Source: Clostridium pasteurianum BC1 (GTDB taxonomy: Bacteria > Bacillota > Clostridia > Clostridiales > Clostridiaceae). Taken from it: a stretch of 64,000 bases of DNA. The notes under the pieces were generated by a model that was not told the origin of the DNA, did no database searches, and worked only from the letters and a program-made list of their open reading frames with translations. The first letter of the stretch is position 1; each line of letters begins with the position of its first letter. The DNA lies in the NCBI RefSeq assembly GCF_000389635.1, contig NC_021182.1, forward strand, positions 2,232,001 through 2,296,000, written 5' to 3'. A program made the position numbers and the translations under genes. Positions 50,382-58,652 of the stretch are shown here, piece by piece.

Positions 50382-52268
50382 ATGGCTGAAACAAGATTAG
50401 AACCAGAAGTTAAACAAGTTTTAGAACATATGAAAAATGGTGAAAACTTCTTACTTAGTGGTGGTGCAGGTAGTGGTAAAACCTATTCATTGGTGCAAGT
50501 GATAAAGGAAACCATTCGTCTTAATCCTACGGCTCAAATAGCATGTATGACATATACCAATGCGGCTGTTAAAGAAATTGAGGAAAGGGTTAATCATAAG
50601 AATTTAAGAGTATCTACAATTCATGACTTTTTGTGGGATACTTTGAATTCGTTTCAAAAAGAACTAAAAAGCTCTCTTTTGGAACTTATAAATGATAAGG
50701 AATGCAAAATTAAAAATCCTAATCAAGATAGTGAGGAAGAATACATAAATTCTTTTGATAATGGAATTAATTACAAAGAATATTTAAATATTGATAGAGG
50801 GGAGATATCCCACGATGAAGTTCTTATAGTTGCTAATCATATGTATAAACATTATAAAGTGTTATGCGATATATTAAAAGACAAGTATAAATTTATTTTT
50901 ATAGATGAGTATCAGGATACCGCTCCATTAGTAGTTGAAATACTTTTAGAGCATATACAGCAAAGTAAAAAAAAGTGTGTCATTGGTTTTTTTGGTGACT
51001 CTATGCAATCTATTTATGATGATGGTGTCGGTGATTTAAATAAATATACTGATATAGGATTTGTAAAGGAAGTGCAAAAAACACAAAACAGAAGAAATCC
51101 GCAGTTAGTTATTGATTTGGCGAATAAAATAAGAATTGATACATTGACACAAGAGCCATCAAAGGATATGAATGCACCAAATATGAAAGACGGACGGATT
51201 AAACAAGGTAAAATAAAGTTTTTATACTCATCAAACAATGATTTGGATAAAATTAGGAATACAGAATTTTTTAATGGATGGAAATTTGATGATGCCAAAT
51301 TGACCAAAGAGCTTAATTTGACACATAATTTAATTGCTCCTAAAGCTGGGTTTGAAGAATTAATGAACATATATGATAAAGACCCCATAATTAAATTAAA
51401 ATATGAAATAGTAACCAAAATAAAAAAGGACAATCTTGTTATTGATGAAGATGCAACGTTTCAACAGGTAGTAACACAGGTGCCTATAAGAAATAGGCAA
51501 AGGCAATTAAAGATAGATTTAATTATAAATAATCCATCGGATAATCTTCTGTATAAGCAGCTTAAAGATTTACCATTCTCACAAGTTAGAAAGATTTATA
51601 TAGATAAAGATTCTTTAATTGATGACAAAAAAGATGATACAGATGATGAAAATAAAAAAGGATCTAAAAGAGACAATTTGATAAAGCATCTATTTAAAAT
51701 TCAAACCCTTATATATTTGTATGATGAAAACCAAATTAGTGAATTTATTAGAAAAACTGAATTTAGAATAGATTCAATTGCAAAGAAAAGAGAAATAAAA
51801 GCCATAATTGATAGCATAAAAGGTATGTCAGAATGCACAATTGATGAAGTTATTAACTTTGCAGATGAAAATGGAATATGCAAAAAAGATGATAAATTTA
51901 ATACTTTTAGAGAAAGGAATGAGTATCTTTTCAATCGAGTAAAACAAGTTAAATTTAAGGAGTTTCAAAATTTATATTTTTATCTTGAAGGATTTACTCC
52001 TTTTTCTACTCAACATAAAATTAAGGGTGCAGAGTATGAAAATGTATTTGTCATATTGGATAATGGTAATTGGAATAACTATAATTTTGCACGCTTGTTT
52101 GGAGATGGACAAGGTAGCGAAAATGTATTAGTAAGAACTCAAAAAATTTTTTATGTATGTTGTACTAGAGCAAAGGAAAATTTAATTGTCTTTTATCATA
52201 AACCAAGCCAGACGATAATAAATAAGGCTAAAGAATTATTTGGGGACGATAATGTACGAAAATGCTAA
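50382..52268 (+). CDS. UvrD/PcrA-like helicase, GajB-like
   Basis: 628 residues of superfamily 1. Walker A LLSGGAGSGKTYSL near 26, CMTYTNAAVKEI (Ia), FIDEYQDTAP (II) near 172, FGDSMQSIYD (III), and C-terminal CCTRAKENLIVFYH (VI). The acidic/Lys-rich central insert (about 400-450) is longer than in short GajB proteins. It overlaps the gajA-like gene by 19 bases, so the two are translationally coupled. Start ATG 50382 behind GGAAGGG; TTG 50346 rejected. Intact, though its partner gene is interrupted and coupling may be lost. Confidence 0.85.
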   Translation: MAETRLEPEVKQVLEHMKNGENFLLSGGAGSGKTYSLVQVIKETIRLNPTAQIACMTYTNAAVKEIEERVNHKNLRVSTIHDFLWDTLNSFQKELKSSLLELINDKECKIKNPNQDSEEEYINSFDNGINYKEYLNIDRGEISHDEVLIVANHMYKHYKVLCDILKDKYKFIFIDEYQDTAPLVVEILLEHIQQSKKKCVIGFFGDSMQSIYDDGVGDLNKYTDIGFVKEVQKTQNRRNPQLVIDLANKIRIDTLTQEPSKDMNAPNMKDGRIKQGKIKFLYSSNNDLDKIRNTEFFNGWKFDDAKLTKELNLTHNLIAPKAGFEELMNIYDKDPIIKLKYEIVTKIKKDNLVIDEDATFQQVVTQVPIRNRQRQLKIDLIINNPSDNLLYKQLKDLPFSQVRKIYIDKDSLIDDKKDDTDDENKKGSKRDNLIKHLFKIQTLIYLYDENQISEFIRKTEFRIDSIAKKREIKAIIDSIKGMSECTIDEVINFADENGICKKDDKFNTFRERNEYLFNRVKQVKFKEFQNLYFYLEGFTPFSTQHKIKGAEYENVFVILDNGNWNNYNFARLFGDGQGSENVLVRTQKIFYVCCTRAKENLIVFYHKPSQTIINKAKELFGDDNVRKC

Positions 52269-52411
52269 ATTAATTTTTATGTGACGGAAATCTGTTCTTT
52301 CACCTAATGTAATTACACCAGTATGTTAATACCATGGGAACATGGAGATAGCTTATAAATGAGAGATAAAGATACCAATATCACAAGCAATTAAAAGAAT
52401 GAATTTTGTTT

Positions 52412-52540
52412 GGTAATGTATCTACCGCCAAGGAACTACCAGCTTCATACGACATCATTATCACCGCCACAGGGCATGTTGAGACAGTTGTTAGAATAGA
52501 GAAGAAATGGGATGATATCAAAGGCTTTGAAGATTTTTAA
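52412..52540 (+). pseudogene. 3' fragment of an unrecognised gene
   Basis: An open stretch ending KELPASYDIIITATGHVETVV..IEKKWDDIKGFEDF before a TAA. Its GC content is higher than that of its neighbours and there is no start. It looks like the tail of a foreign gene, family not recognised. The rest of 52269-52564 shows nothing. Confidence 0.3.
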
Positions 52541-52564
52541 GTGAATATTGAAGGGCGTTTTATG

Positions 52565-52603
52565 TTCCCTCAGACTAATATAAGTTTGAGGGAATTTTGT
52601 TTT
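52565..52603 (+). terminator. Hairpin terminator
   Basis: TTCCCTCAGACT / AGTTTGAGGGAA followed by TTTTGTTTT, after the gene fragment above. Confidence 0.75.
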
Positions 52604-52609
52604 AGGTGG

Positions 52610-52678
52610 GCGTACTTTTACGCAGAACTAAGGATATTTGCGTTAAGGCTTAGGTTTTGCGTAATTGTTTATGCGTAG
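52610..52678. repeat. Cluster of GCGTA motifs, possible recombinase sites
   Basis: GCGTACTTTTACGC (inverted pair, 52610-52623), TTTGCGTTA (about 52638), TTTTGCGTAA (about 52656) and ATGCGTAG (about 52671) lie within 69 bases. The spacing and dyad resemble arm- or core-type sites of tyrosine recombinases. The 52679-52887 stretch is otherwise empty. Confidence 0.35.
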
Positions 52679-52887
52679 AATATAAAATGATTAAGTGTTG
52701 AATACAGTTTGCATGTGTAGAAACTTGGAATAAAATGAAGTATAATAATGGTAAAATAATTATTTTGTAAGTAGAATTTTTATATCTAAGATTATTAATA
52801 TTATAAGTGAAAAACATATAGCTAGGATATAAATAAGAGTTTCTTTATAGGAATGTGAAAGTCTTGTTTATAAAAGGGTGACATTTA

Positions 52888-54399
52888 GTGGGAAATTATA
52901 TAATGGAAAAAATACAGCCGTTTGCTGATGATAAGAGAAGAGTATTTGCCAAACTTTATATTAATGATAGTTGGTTTGAAGAATTATCATTACATTTACC
53001 CAATGATTTGTTATTTGTATTATTTCAATCAGGTATAGATTTAAATATGGAATCAAGTGAACTTGAACACTTAATTGATTTGGTTGAACATAGGATTCCT
53101 GATATACCATTTTTCCCTTTTGAATTAAATTTTTCATTGATAAATGAAGGCGTGGTTGAGTTAGATAGTATTTTCGGTGAATCTTATGAAAAAAATAGAA
53201 ATAATGCATATAAACCTTATTTTTATGAATTCTCTGGTTATTGTAAATCTTGGGGTGATTTAAGAAAATTACTTTTATATTATATAAAAAGTGATTATGG
53301 GTATTTTACATGTTTTTTGGATTTCTCTGAAGAAGCTGATTATGATAGAAATGATAATATAATAGCTGTTGTCGATGGTAATATTTTATTTAGTGCTAGT
53401 CCTATTGAAGAAAAATCAGGGAGATTAGTTGTTGTACACAATTCTTCTAAGATTGATCCTAAGTTTATGCCTGTACTTGATGATAGCATTTATAAATGTA
53501 TAACTAACCCTATTAATGAATCTAGAAAAACAATTCTTAAGGATGCAGTAGACAATTTGAAAATGTCATTTGAACCTAAAAATGCAATAATATATAATGT
53601 AGGACAAGGAAATAATGTTTCCATAGAATTGAATGGGGGAAAACATATATTTTTTGATATTGGATTAACAAAGTCTAGATTAGAACGAAATCAATCTGAA
53701 ACGAAAGCAGCTATTAAGGAATTTAATAAAATAAAACCAGAGATTGTTATATTATCACATTGGGATATGGATCATATATTAGGAGTAGCGTATGCTAATA
53801 ATAGTATTTATGATGCTGTATGGATAGTTCCTGATCTATGGGGATTAATGAAATATACATATAAAAGAAAAGGGGTTTTAAAATTCAAATATGTTTCTGA
53901 TTCAGCAAAACGACTTTTAAAATATTTGGATTTTAAAAGTGATGGAAAATTATTCATTATTGATGAAAGTTGGACAAATGATTGTATATATAGTAGTAAA
54001 AATGAAAAAATGTGTATATGGACTGGAAGCAGACAAAATGCTAACGGGATAAATGGAGCAAAAGAACCTTATAATATTAACGAAGCTAATAATTTTGGAT
54101 TAATTATGACTTTTAGAAATAAGAAGAAACTTCTTCTGCCAGGAGATTGTGAATACAGTATTATGCCTAGTGATATTTGCAAAGTAGGATATGAGTATTT
54201 ATTAGCCTCTCATCATTGTTCTAAGATGAGTAAAATACCTCTAGCCCAATCAGCATCTAATAAAAAAGCAATTTTATCATATGGAGTGGCAAATACGTAT
54301 GGACATCCTAATAAGCAACATATAAGAGAATTATCTAATATTGGTTATGAGATTAACACAACATTAGGTCATAGACATATTCGATGTAATTTAAAATAG
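52888..54399 (+). CDS. Metallo-beta-lactamase-fold protein (ComEC-like MBL domain)
   Basis: 503 residues. The N-terminal 225 residues match no family I know. From 233 an MBL hydrolase follows: NVGQGNNVSIEL, SHWDMDHILG (metal motif 291-296, HxDxDH type), LLPGDCEY (Asp420) and SHHCS (His442/443), ending YGHPNKQH. MBL domains of this type cut nucleic acids or nucleotides. GTG 52888 is nine bases after AAAAGGG; ATG 52903 is less well placed. A HEPN-like gene follows 106 bases on, suggesting a two-gene unit. Confidence 0.65.
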   Translation: MGNYIMEKIQPFADDKRRVFAKLYINDSWFEELSLHLPNDLLFVLFQSGIDLNMESSELEHLIDLVEHRIPDIPFFPFELNFSLINEGVVELDSIFGESYEKNRNNAYKPYFYEFSGYCKSWGDLRKLLLYYIKSDYGYFTCFLDFSEEADYDRNDNIIAVVDGNILFSASPIEEKSGRLVVVHNSSKIDPKFMPVLDDSIYKCITNPINESRKTILKDAVDNLKMSFEPKNAIIYNVGQGNNVSIELNGGKHIFFDIGLTKSRLERNQSETKAAIKEFNKIKPEIVILSHWDMDHILGVAYANNSIYDAVWIVPDLWGLMKYTYKRKGVLKFKYVSDSAKRLLKYLDFKSDGKLFIIDESWTNDCIYSSKNEKMCIWTGSRQNANGINGAKEPYNINEANNFGLIMTFRNKKKLLLPGDCEYSIMPSDICKVGYEYLLASHHCSKMSKIPLAQSASNKKAILSYGVANTYGHPNKQHIRELSNIGYEINTTLGHRHIRCNLK

Positions 54400-54505
54400 T
54401 TATTTAATTTTGCCCATATTTATTGGTGTGAATTTAGTATAAAGAACATATAATATTTCAGTTGAAATCTTTCTTTATGATAGTTAAAGGATCAGGGGTG
54501 ATAAA

Positions 54506-55915
54506 GTGATTCGAGAAAAAGCAAGTAATGATTTTAAAAGTAATAATGTTATCCAAAATATAGATGTAATAAAAGGCTATTTTGAAAAAAAGAATGCAAT
54601 CTGTAGTGTAAATAATGATTTGACTTATCAGTATTTATACAGCGACAAGCTGAAAGACAATGAAATAACTATATCATGTAGTTTTAGTTTGAAAGAAATC
54701 CAAGCAAAGATTTTACTTACTGTTGATGTTAGTGAAGAAGATTCTATCTACGAAGTAGATGGGATATTAGATAGAATATTTGCAGATATAATGAAAATAT
54801 TATTTGGAGGGAAGAATAGATATGTTATTAGAGTTTATGGTAGATATTATCTTAGTAGAACTCTTGATTTAAACGATACATTCAAGTGGAAAAATAACAT
54901 AAATATAATTTCTTATACTATTCCAGATAGGGATTCAGTATATAATATAGATGGTATAACTGTGTGTCCAAAAGAACAGGCTTTATATTGTGATATTGAA
55001 GTTAATGCATATAATTTGTCTGCTGCACGGTCTATGGCATATAATTTGTTTTTAGAATTTATATCTTTACTATCTGTATTATTAGATTTGGGAATTGAAC
55101 CATACACAACAAAAGAAAACATCTTATTATTGGATCAAAAAATAGATTATAATAAGTATAATTTCTTGGGAACTGTTGGAAGCAATGGAATTGATGATAC
55201 TGAGCTAAACTTATTCGTTTTTGATAATATGAATGGCTTAATAGCAATTAATGAAAAGGGAGAAATGGTTTTAAATAATTATTTAAATATAAGTGCGAAC
55301 GATGTTGTTATCACTCAGACATCATATAATGAAGTATTAGAAAGAATTTTTAAAGATAGAGAATTTAAAAAGCAAAAGAAACAATATAAATGTGAGTCTA
55401 TAAGTGATGAATTAATTTTTTATAATTCATACCCAGAAATTGTTTCTGAACACTGTAGCTTTTTTAGAAAAGTGGTTGTTTTTGAAAAAGAACATGAGAA
55501 ACAATATAATTACTTCTACAATGCGTGTAAACTTTATAATTATGCACACTGTGCAGGTGCAAATAACCCTACAGCTATGATATCGTATTTTATCGCTTCT
55601 ATCGAAGCGTTATCGAAATCAGAAAACACAGAGGACTACCTTAAAGAAGTTAATAGTGATATGGATAAGTTTACTAGGTTTTGCAAAAAATATTTTTTGG
55701 AAAGTGATTTTGATGACAAATTTATAAAATACATATATGGGAAAATTAGATCTGGACATTTCCATTCTGGGGAATCTCATTTTTTTGAATATGATTGCAA
55801 TTTTGACCTATGTTTTAATAATGACTTTTTTAAAATGAAAGATATATTTTTAAGGGCAAGGTATGAGTTAAGAAAAGTCATTATTAATTGGATAAGAATA
55901 AATATATTACAATGA
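54506..55915 (+). CDS. HEPN-like (ApeA-type C-terminus) protein, possible RNase effector
   Basis: 469 residues. The N-terminal part (1-300) is mixed alpha/beta without a named domain. The C-terminal 130 residues are helical with ISYFIASIEALSK and then R415-S-G-H-F-H420, an RX4H motif as in HEPN ribonucleases and ApeA-like defence proteins. HEPN domains act as toxin RNases. GTG 54506 follows AGGGGTG. It probably acts with the preceding MBL-fold gene, but nothing beyond adjacency and strand supports this. Confidence 0.55.
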   Translation: MIREKASNDFKSNNVIQNIDVIKGYFEKKNAICSVNNDLTYQYLYSDKLKDNEITISCSFSLKEIQAKILLTVDVSEEDSIYEVDGILDRIFADIMKILFGGKNRYVIRVYGRYYLSRTLDLNDTFKWKNNINIISYTIPDRDSVYNIDGITVCPKEQALYCDIEVNAYNLSAARSMAYNLFLEFISLLSVLLDLGIEPYTTKENILLLDQKIDYNKYNFLGTVGSNGIDDTELNLFVFDNMNGLIAINEKGEMVLNNYLNISANDVVITQTSYNEVLERIFKDREFKKQKKQYKCESISDELIFYNSYPEIVSEHCSFFRKVVVFEKEHEKQYNYFYNACKLYNYAHCAGANNPTAMISYFIASIEALSKSENTEDYLKEVNSDMDKFTRFCKKYFLESDFDDKFIKYIYGKIRSGHFHSGESHFFEYDCNFDLCFNNDFFKMKDIFLRARYELRKVIINWIRINILQ

Positions 55916-55960
55916 TATTACCTTAAATCAAAATAGGTTATCTAAAGACCCATTAGGCTA

Positions 55961-56007
55961 ATCCTATGGGGTCAGGCACCATAACATAAACTGGAAGTTT
56001 ATGCTTG
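55961..56007 (+). repeat. Multi-hairpin repeat, copy 2 (5'-truncated)
   Basis: Matches the last 47 bases of copy 1 (CCTATGGGG..CAGGCACCATAACATAAACT-GGA-AGTTTATGCTTG). The first hairpin is missing. It lies 45 bases after the HEPN-like gene. Confidence 0.75.
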
Positions 56008-56236
56008 CTAGTATTTAATGTAGAACTGTAGTATACATTTATAATTATGAATTATTTAAATGTGAGTCAAATAAATAACTTAATAAAAATATTGAAAAAT
56101 GTTAATAAGATAATTTTACCTGACAAAATATTAAGATGTGAATTTTTAAATATATCCTTAGCTGGTAATAATTAACATTTTTTTATATTACTTAGCTAAG
56201 AAATATGTATGGGTTTTTACACAACTAGGCCACAAA

Positions 56237-56386
56237 ATGAAAATAATTAGGAAGATGTTTGAAATAAATCTTTCATCACCTTATAAAGGTAGCTGCTGTA
56301 GAATCAGAACTACGATGAAAATCAGTTATTATGGAACTGAAATTTCTGTTGTTTCAAGTGGTAGTAATGAGAATGATGTTTATTGA
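56237..56386 (+). other. Unsupported 49-codon reading frame in an otherwise empty stretch
   Basis: MKIIRKMFEINLSSPYKG.. to TGA at 56384. No convincing ribosome-binding site or family. The surrounding 56008-56536 is AT-rich and shows no other gene. Confidence 0.15.
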
Positions 56387-56536
56387 AACTGTATTCATAA
56401 CAGATTTTAAGTATGTATATTTTTAGTCAATAAAAATGAAAAAGTTCAAATTTAGTGCTGATAATGTAAATAAATGAAATTAAAATAAAATTAACAGATA
56501 TGCGAACATGCTAATATAAATAGAGAGGGCTTTAGG

Positions 56537-56668
56537 ATGAATGATGAATTAAGTTTTGGTAAGTTTATTTCAGATAAAAGAAAAGCTCAAGGAGTAACAT
56601 TAAGAGGAATGGCTGATTTAGTCGGAATATCTAATCTTGAAATATCTGTGTTTGCGAATGGGTCCTAA
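56537..56668 (+). pseudogene. N-terminal remnant of an Xre HTH regulator
   Basis: 43 codons: MNDELSFGKFISDKRKAQGV then TLRGMADLVGIS, the first half of an Xre-type HTH of a kind often followed by a protease gene. It stops at TAA 56666, and no second half follows. It lies 38 bases before repeat copy 3. Confidence 0.6.
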
Positions 56669-56706
56669 CAGTCAGTTTATATCTAGGGGGAAGCTCATTG
56701 TCTAGT

Positions 56707-56777
56707 AGCAAGGAGTTGACTTCCAGTCATCTCCTAGGGGGACTGACACCATAGCAGAAACTGGAAGTTTATGCTTG
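56707..56777 (+). repeat. Multi-hairpin repeat, copy 3 (71 bases)
   Basis: Same length and order as copy 1 with about ten substitutions. The first and third stems are kept apart from one mismatch each; the middle CTAGGG..CCATAG stem is weakened. TAGCA occurs at 56706-56710 and again at 56783-56787. Confidence 0.75.
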
Positions 56778-57021
56778 GTAATTAGCATATAGAATATAAG
56801 TACAAAAAAGTACACTGCAATATGGAGTGTACTTTTCTAGGTTGATAATTAAACAAAAATTTAAGTGAGAATCAATGATTAAATATCATTGTAGTTTGAT
56901 TATTCACAAAAGTATGAAAAATATCCAAAAAGCTTGGAATGAAAAGAAAGGGAGCAGCAATTATATAGATAGGAATTATGAATATAATGTAATAAAATAG
57001 AGATAAGGTTTTACCAAAGCT

Positions 57022-57441
57022 CTATTTGTATATTAAGTTAATTCCCTTACTGTCCATGTATCTTATATAATAATCACCATAGTTAACTTTCCCTAAATTT
57101 GAGATAATATCTAGACGTATATTATTATAAGTATTTCTCAGTTTTTTTAATTTAGAATCATACATAAAATAAAATGATATGGATACAAAGAATATAAAGA
57201 ATTCAATCACATCTATGGTTCCAGGCACTCTTGGAAACTCACCTGTACCAGTTAATCTAAATGAAAGAAATCCTGAATATGTTGTAAAACAATTGTACAT
57301 AATTACTAACAATGAAATACATAGAATTAATATAAGAAAAATATTAGTTAAAGTAATACTTTTTATTTCTTTCATAATTTTTATAATCATATCTGTTTTC
57401 TTTCGCATTGAATAATTAAGATCATCATAATATTTATACAT
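57022..57441 (-). CDS. Small two-helix membrane protein
   Basis: 139 residues starting MYKYYDDLNYSMRKKTD. Two membrane helices (about 32-53 and 77-96) are joined by an outside loop (GTGEFPRVPGT), with a charged cytoplasmic C-terminus. ATG 57441 follows GGAGG; an ATG 13 codons upstream (57480) lacks a site. No family recognised. It lies alone between repeat copy 3 and the polymerase gene and diverges from the latter. Confidence 0.55.
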   Translation of the reverse strand: MYKYYDDLNYSMRKKTDMIIKIMKEIKSITLTNIFLILILCISLLVIMYNCFTTYSGFLSFRLTGTGEFPRVPGTIDVIEFFIFFVSISFYFMYDSKLKKLRNTYNNIRLDIISNLGKVNYGDYYIRYMDSKGINLIYK

Positions 57442-57654
57442 AAGTCCTCCAATTAAGTAATTCAGTAAATTATATAGCATTTAAAGAGAATTTATTACAA
57501 ATTTATAAATACATTGAAATATTTGTTAATATATTTATTATACAAATTAATTTATGTTTTTACATAGTTCTATTGATTAATAATATATGCATTTTTTACA
57601 AATGTTCTTTACAATCAAAGGAATTTTATACCATATATTGTCTGATAAAAGGAA

Positions 57655-57683
57655 TTTACAATGAACATATGTTCGTGTATAAT
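57655..57683 (+). promoter_or_regulatory. SOS promoter with LexA box
   Basis: TTTACA (57655-57660), 17 bases, TATAAT (57678-57683). The spacer contains the palindrome GAACATATGTTC (57663-57674), a perfect match to the Gram-positive LexA core GAAC-N4-GTTC. So the polymerase gene was under SOS control. Confidence 0.85.
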
Positions 57684-57720
57684 AATGGTTATAAAATATA
57701 AATGAAAAGGGATGTATAAT

Positions 57721-58521
57721 ATGAATGATAGATTAATTTTTCATATTGATGTCAATTCAGCTTATTTGTCTTGGGAGGCTACATATAGAAAACAACATGG
57801 TGAAAAAGTGGATCTTAGAGAGATTCCATCAGTAGTTGGTGGAGATGAAGAAAGCAGGCACGGTATAGTTCTTGCAAAATCTGTTTCAGCTAAAAAATAT
57901 AATATAAAGACTGGAGAAACTCTATATGAAGCAAGACAGAAATGCCCCGAAATTGTTATTGTACCTCCAAGATATTGGCTTTATATACAGTGCAGCAATG
58001 CATTCAATGAAATACTGAATGAATATACACCTAAAATACAAAGATTTTCGATTGATGAAAGTTTTTTAGATTTTACGGGCATGCAAAATCTGTATCCTGA
58101 TCATATGGATATTGCCTTTACAATAAGAGAAAGGATAAAAAGAGAACTAGGTTTTACTGTTAATATAGGAATTTCTAATAATAAACTTTTAGCAAAAATT
58201 GCTTCAGACTTCAAAAAGCCTGACAGAGTACATACGCTATTTCCGTGGGAGATAAAAGAGAAAATGTGGCCGCTACCTGTAGAAGATTTATTTATGGTGG
58301 GTAGGGCAACTTTGCCTAAATTAAATAAATTGAATATATTCACAATAGGAGATTTAGCACAATATGACTTAGAAATATTAAAATCCTTTCTTAAAAGTCA
58401 TGGAGTACTTATATGGAACTATGCTAATGGAATTGATGACTCACTTGTAAGGAAAAGTAACCATATTGAAATGAAGGGTCTAGGAAATTCTATTAAATAT
58501 AGTATATTAGATATAGGATAG
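57721..58521 (+). pseudogene. Y-family DNA polymerase (UmuC/DinB type), 3'-truncated
   Basis: 266 residues of a translesion polymerase: HIDVNSAYLSWEA (metal Asp), SVSAKKYNIKTGET, and RFSIDESFLDF (catalytic Asp-Glu), then the HhH and thumb regions (KIASDFKKP, LFMVGRATLPKL). Family members are about 400 residues. Here the sequence follows the family to about KGLGNS and then stops after SIKYSILDIG, losing the little-finger domain that grips DNA. The transposition genes of a Tn554-like element begin 130 bases on, so insertion probably cut the gene. The start ATG 57721 has AAAAGGG at good distance; ATG 57712 touches it. Confidence 0.75.
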
Positions 58522-58553
58522 ATAGTAAAAAATGATTACTACTTATCCTATAT
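58511..58553. terminator. Hairpin at the polymerase/transposon junction
   Basis: ATATAGGATA..TAGTA / TTACTA..TATCCTATAT, followed by TTTTTTAT. It contains the truncated gene's stop codon. It could be the element's own end structure as well as a terminator. Confidence 0.55.
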
Positions 58554-58652
58554 TTTTTATACTTTATATTTTTTAAATACATACATAAAAACTAGTATAG
58601 TTAGTAAATAATAATATATAAAGATAGAGAAAATGTAGGAGGAGTAGAAGTT

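Larger units (their letters stand above)
45270..50400 (+). pseudogene. GajA/OLD-family ATPase-TOPRIM nuclease, split by an IS21-type element
   Basis: The N-terminal part (45270-46063) has the ABC-type Walker A GKNNCGKTSLL near residue 30. The C-terminal part (48933-50400) has FFIEEPEAHTHPQMQ (Walker B), TIISTHSSHIT, and the TOPRIM motifs FIEGDTERILLP and ITDIDSAK. Removing the element (46064-48927) and one ACGGA copy joins the halves in frame as SETDKQLDNIYDSLFDG, giving a 753-residue protein. OLD nucleases paired with a UvrD-like helicase are class 2 OLD/Gabija systems; GajA senses nucleotide depletion and nicks DNA. This one is longer than the best-known GajA. Disrupted, so probably inactive. 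ATG 45270 follows AAGGGGTGGG. Confidence 0.85.

Noticed and set aside
45071-56777. Multi-hairpin repeats as a CRISPR array
   Set aside because: The copies lie kilobases apart, without regular spacers or cas genes. No CRISPR array was seen anywhere in the window.
57179-57415. 78-codon + strand frame inside the small membrane protein gene
   Set aside because: Antisense shadow without a ribosome-binding site.
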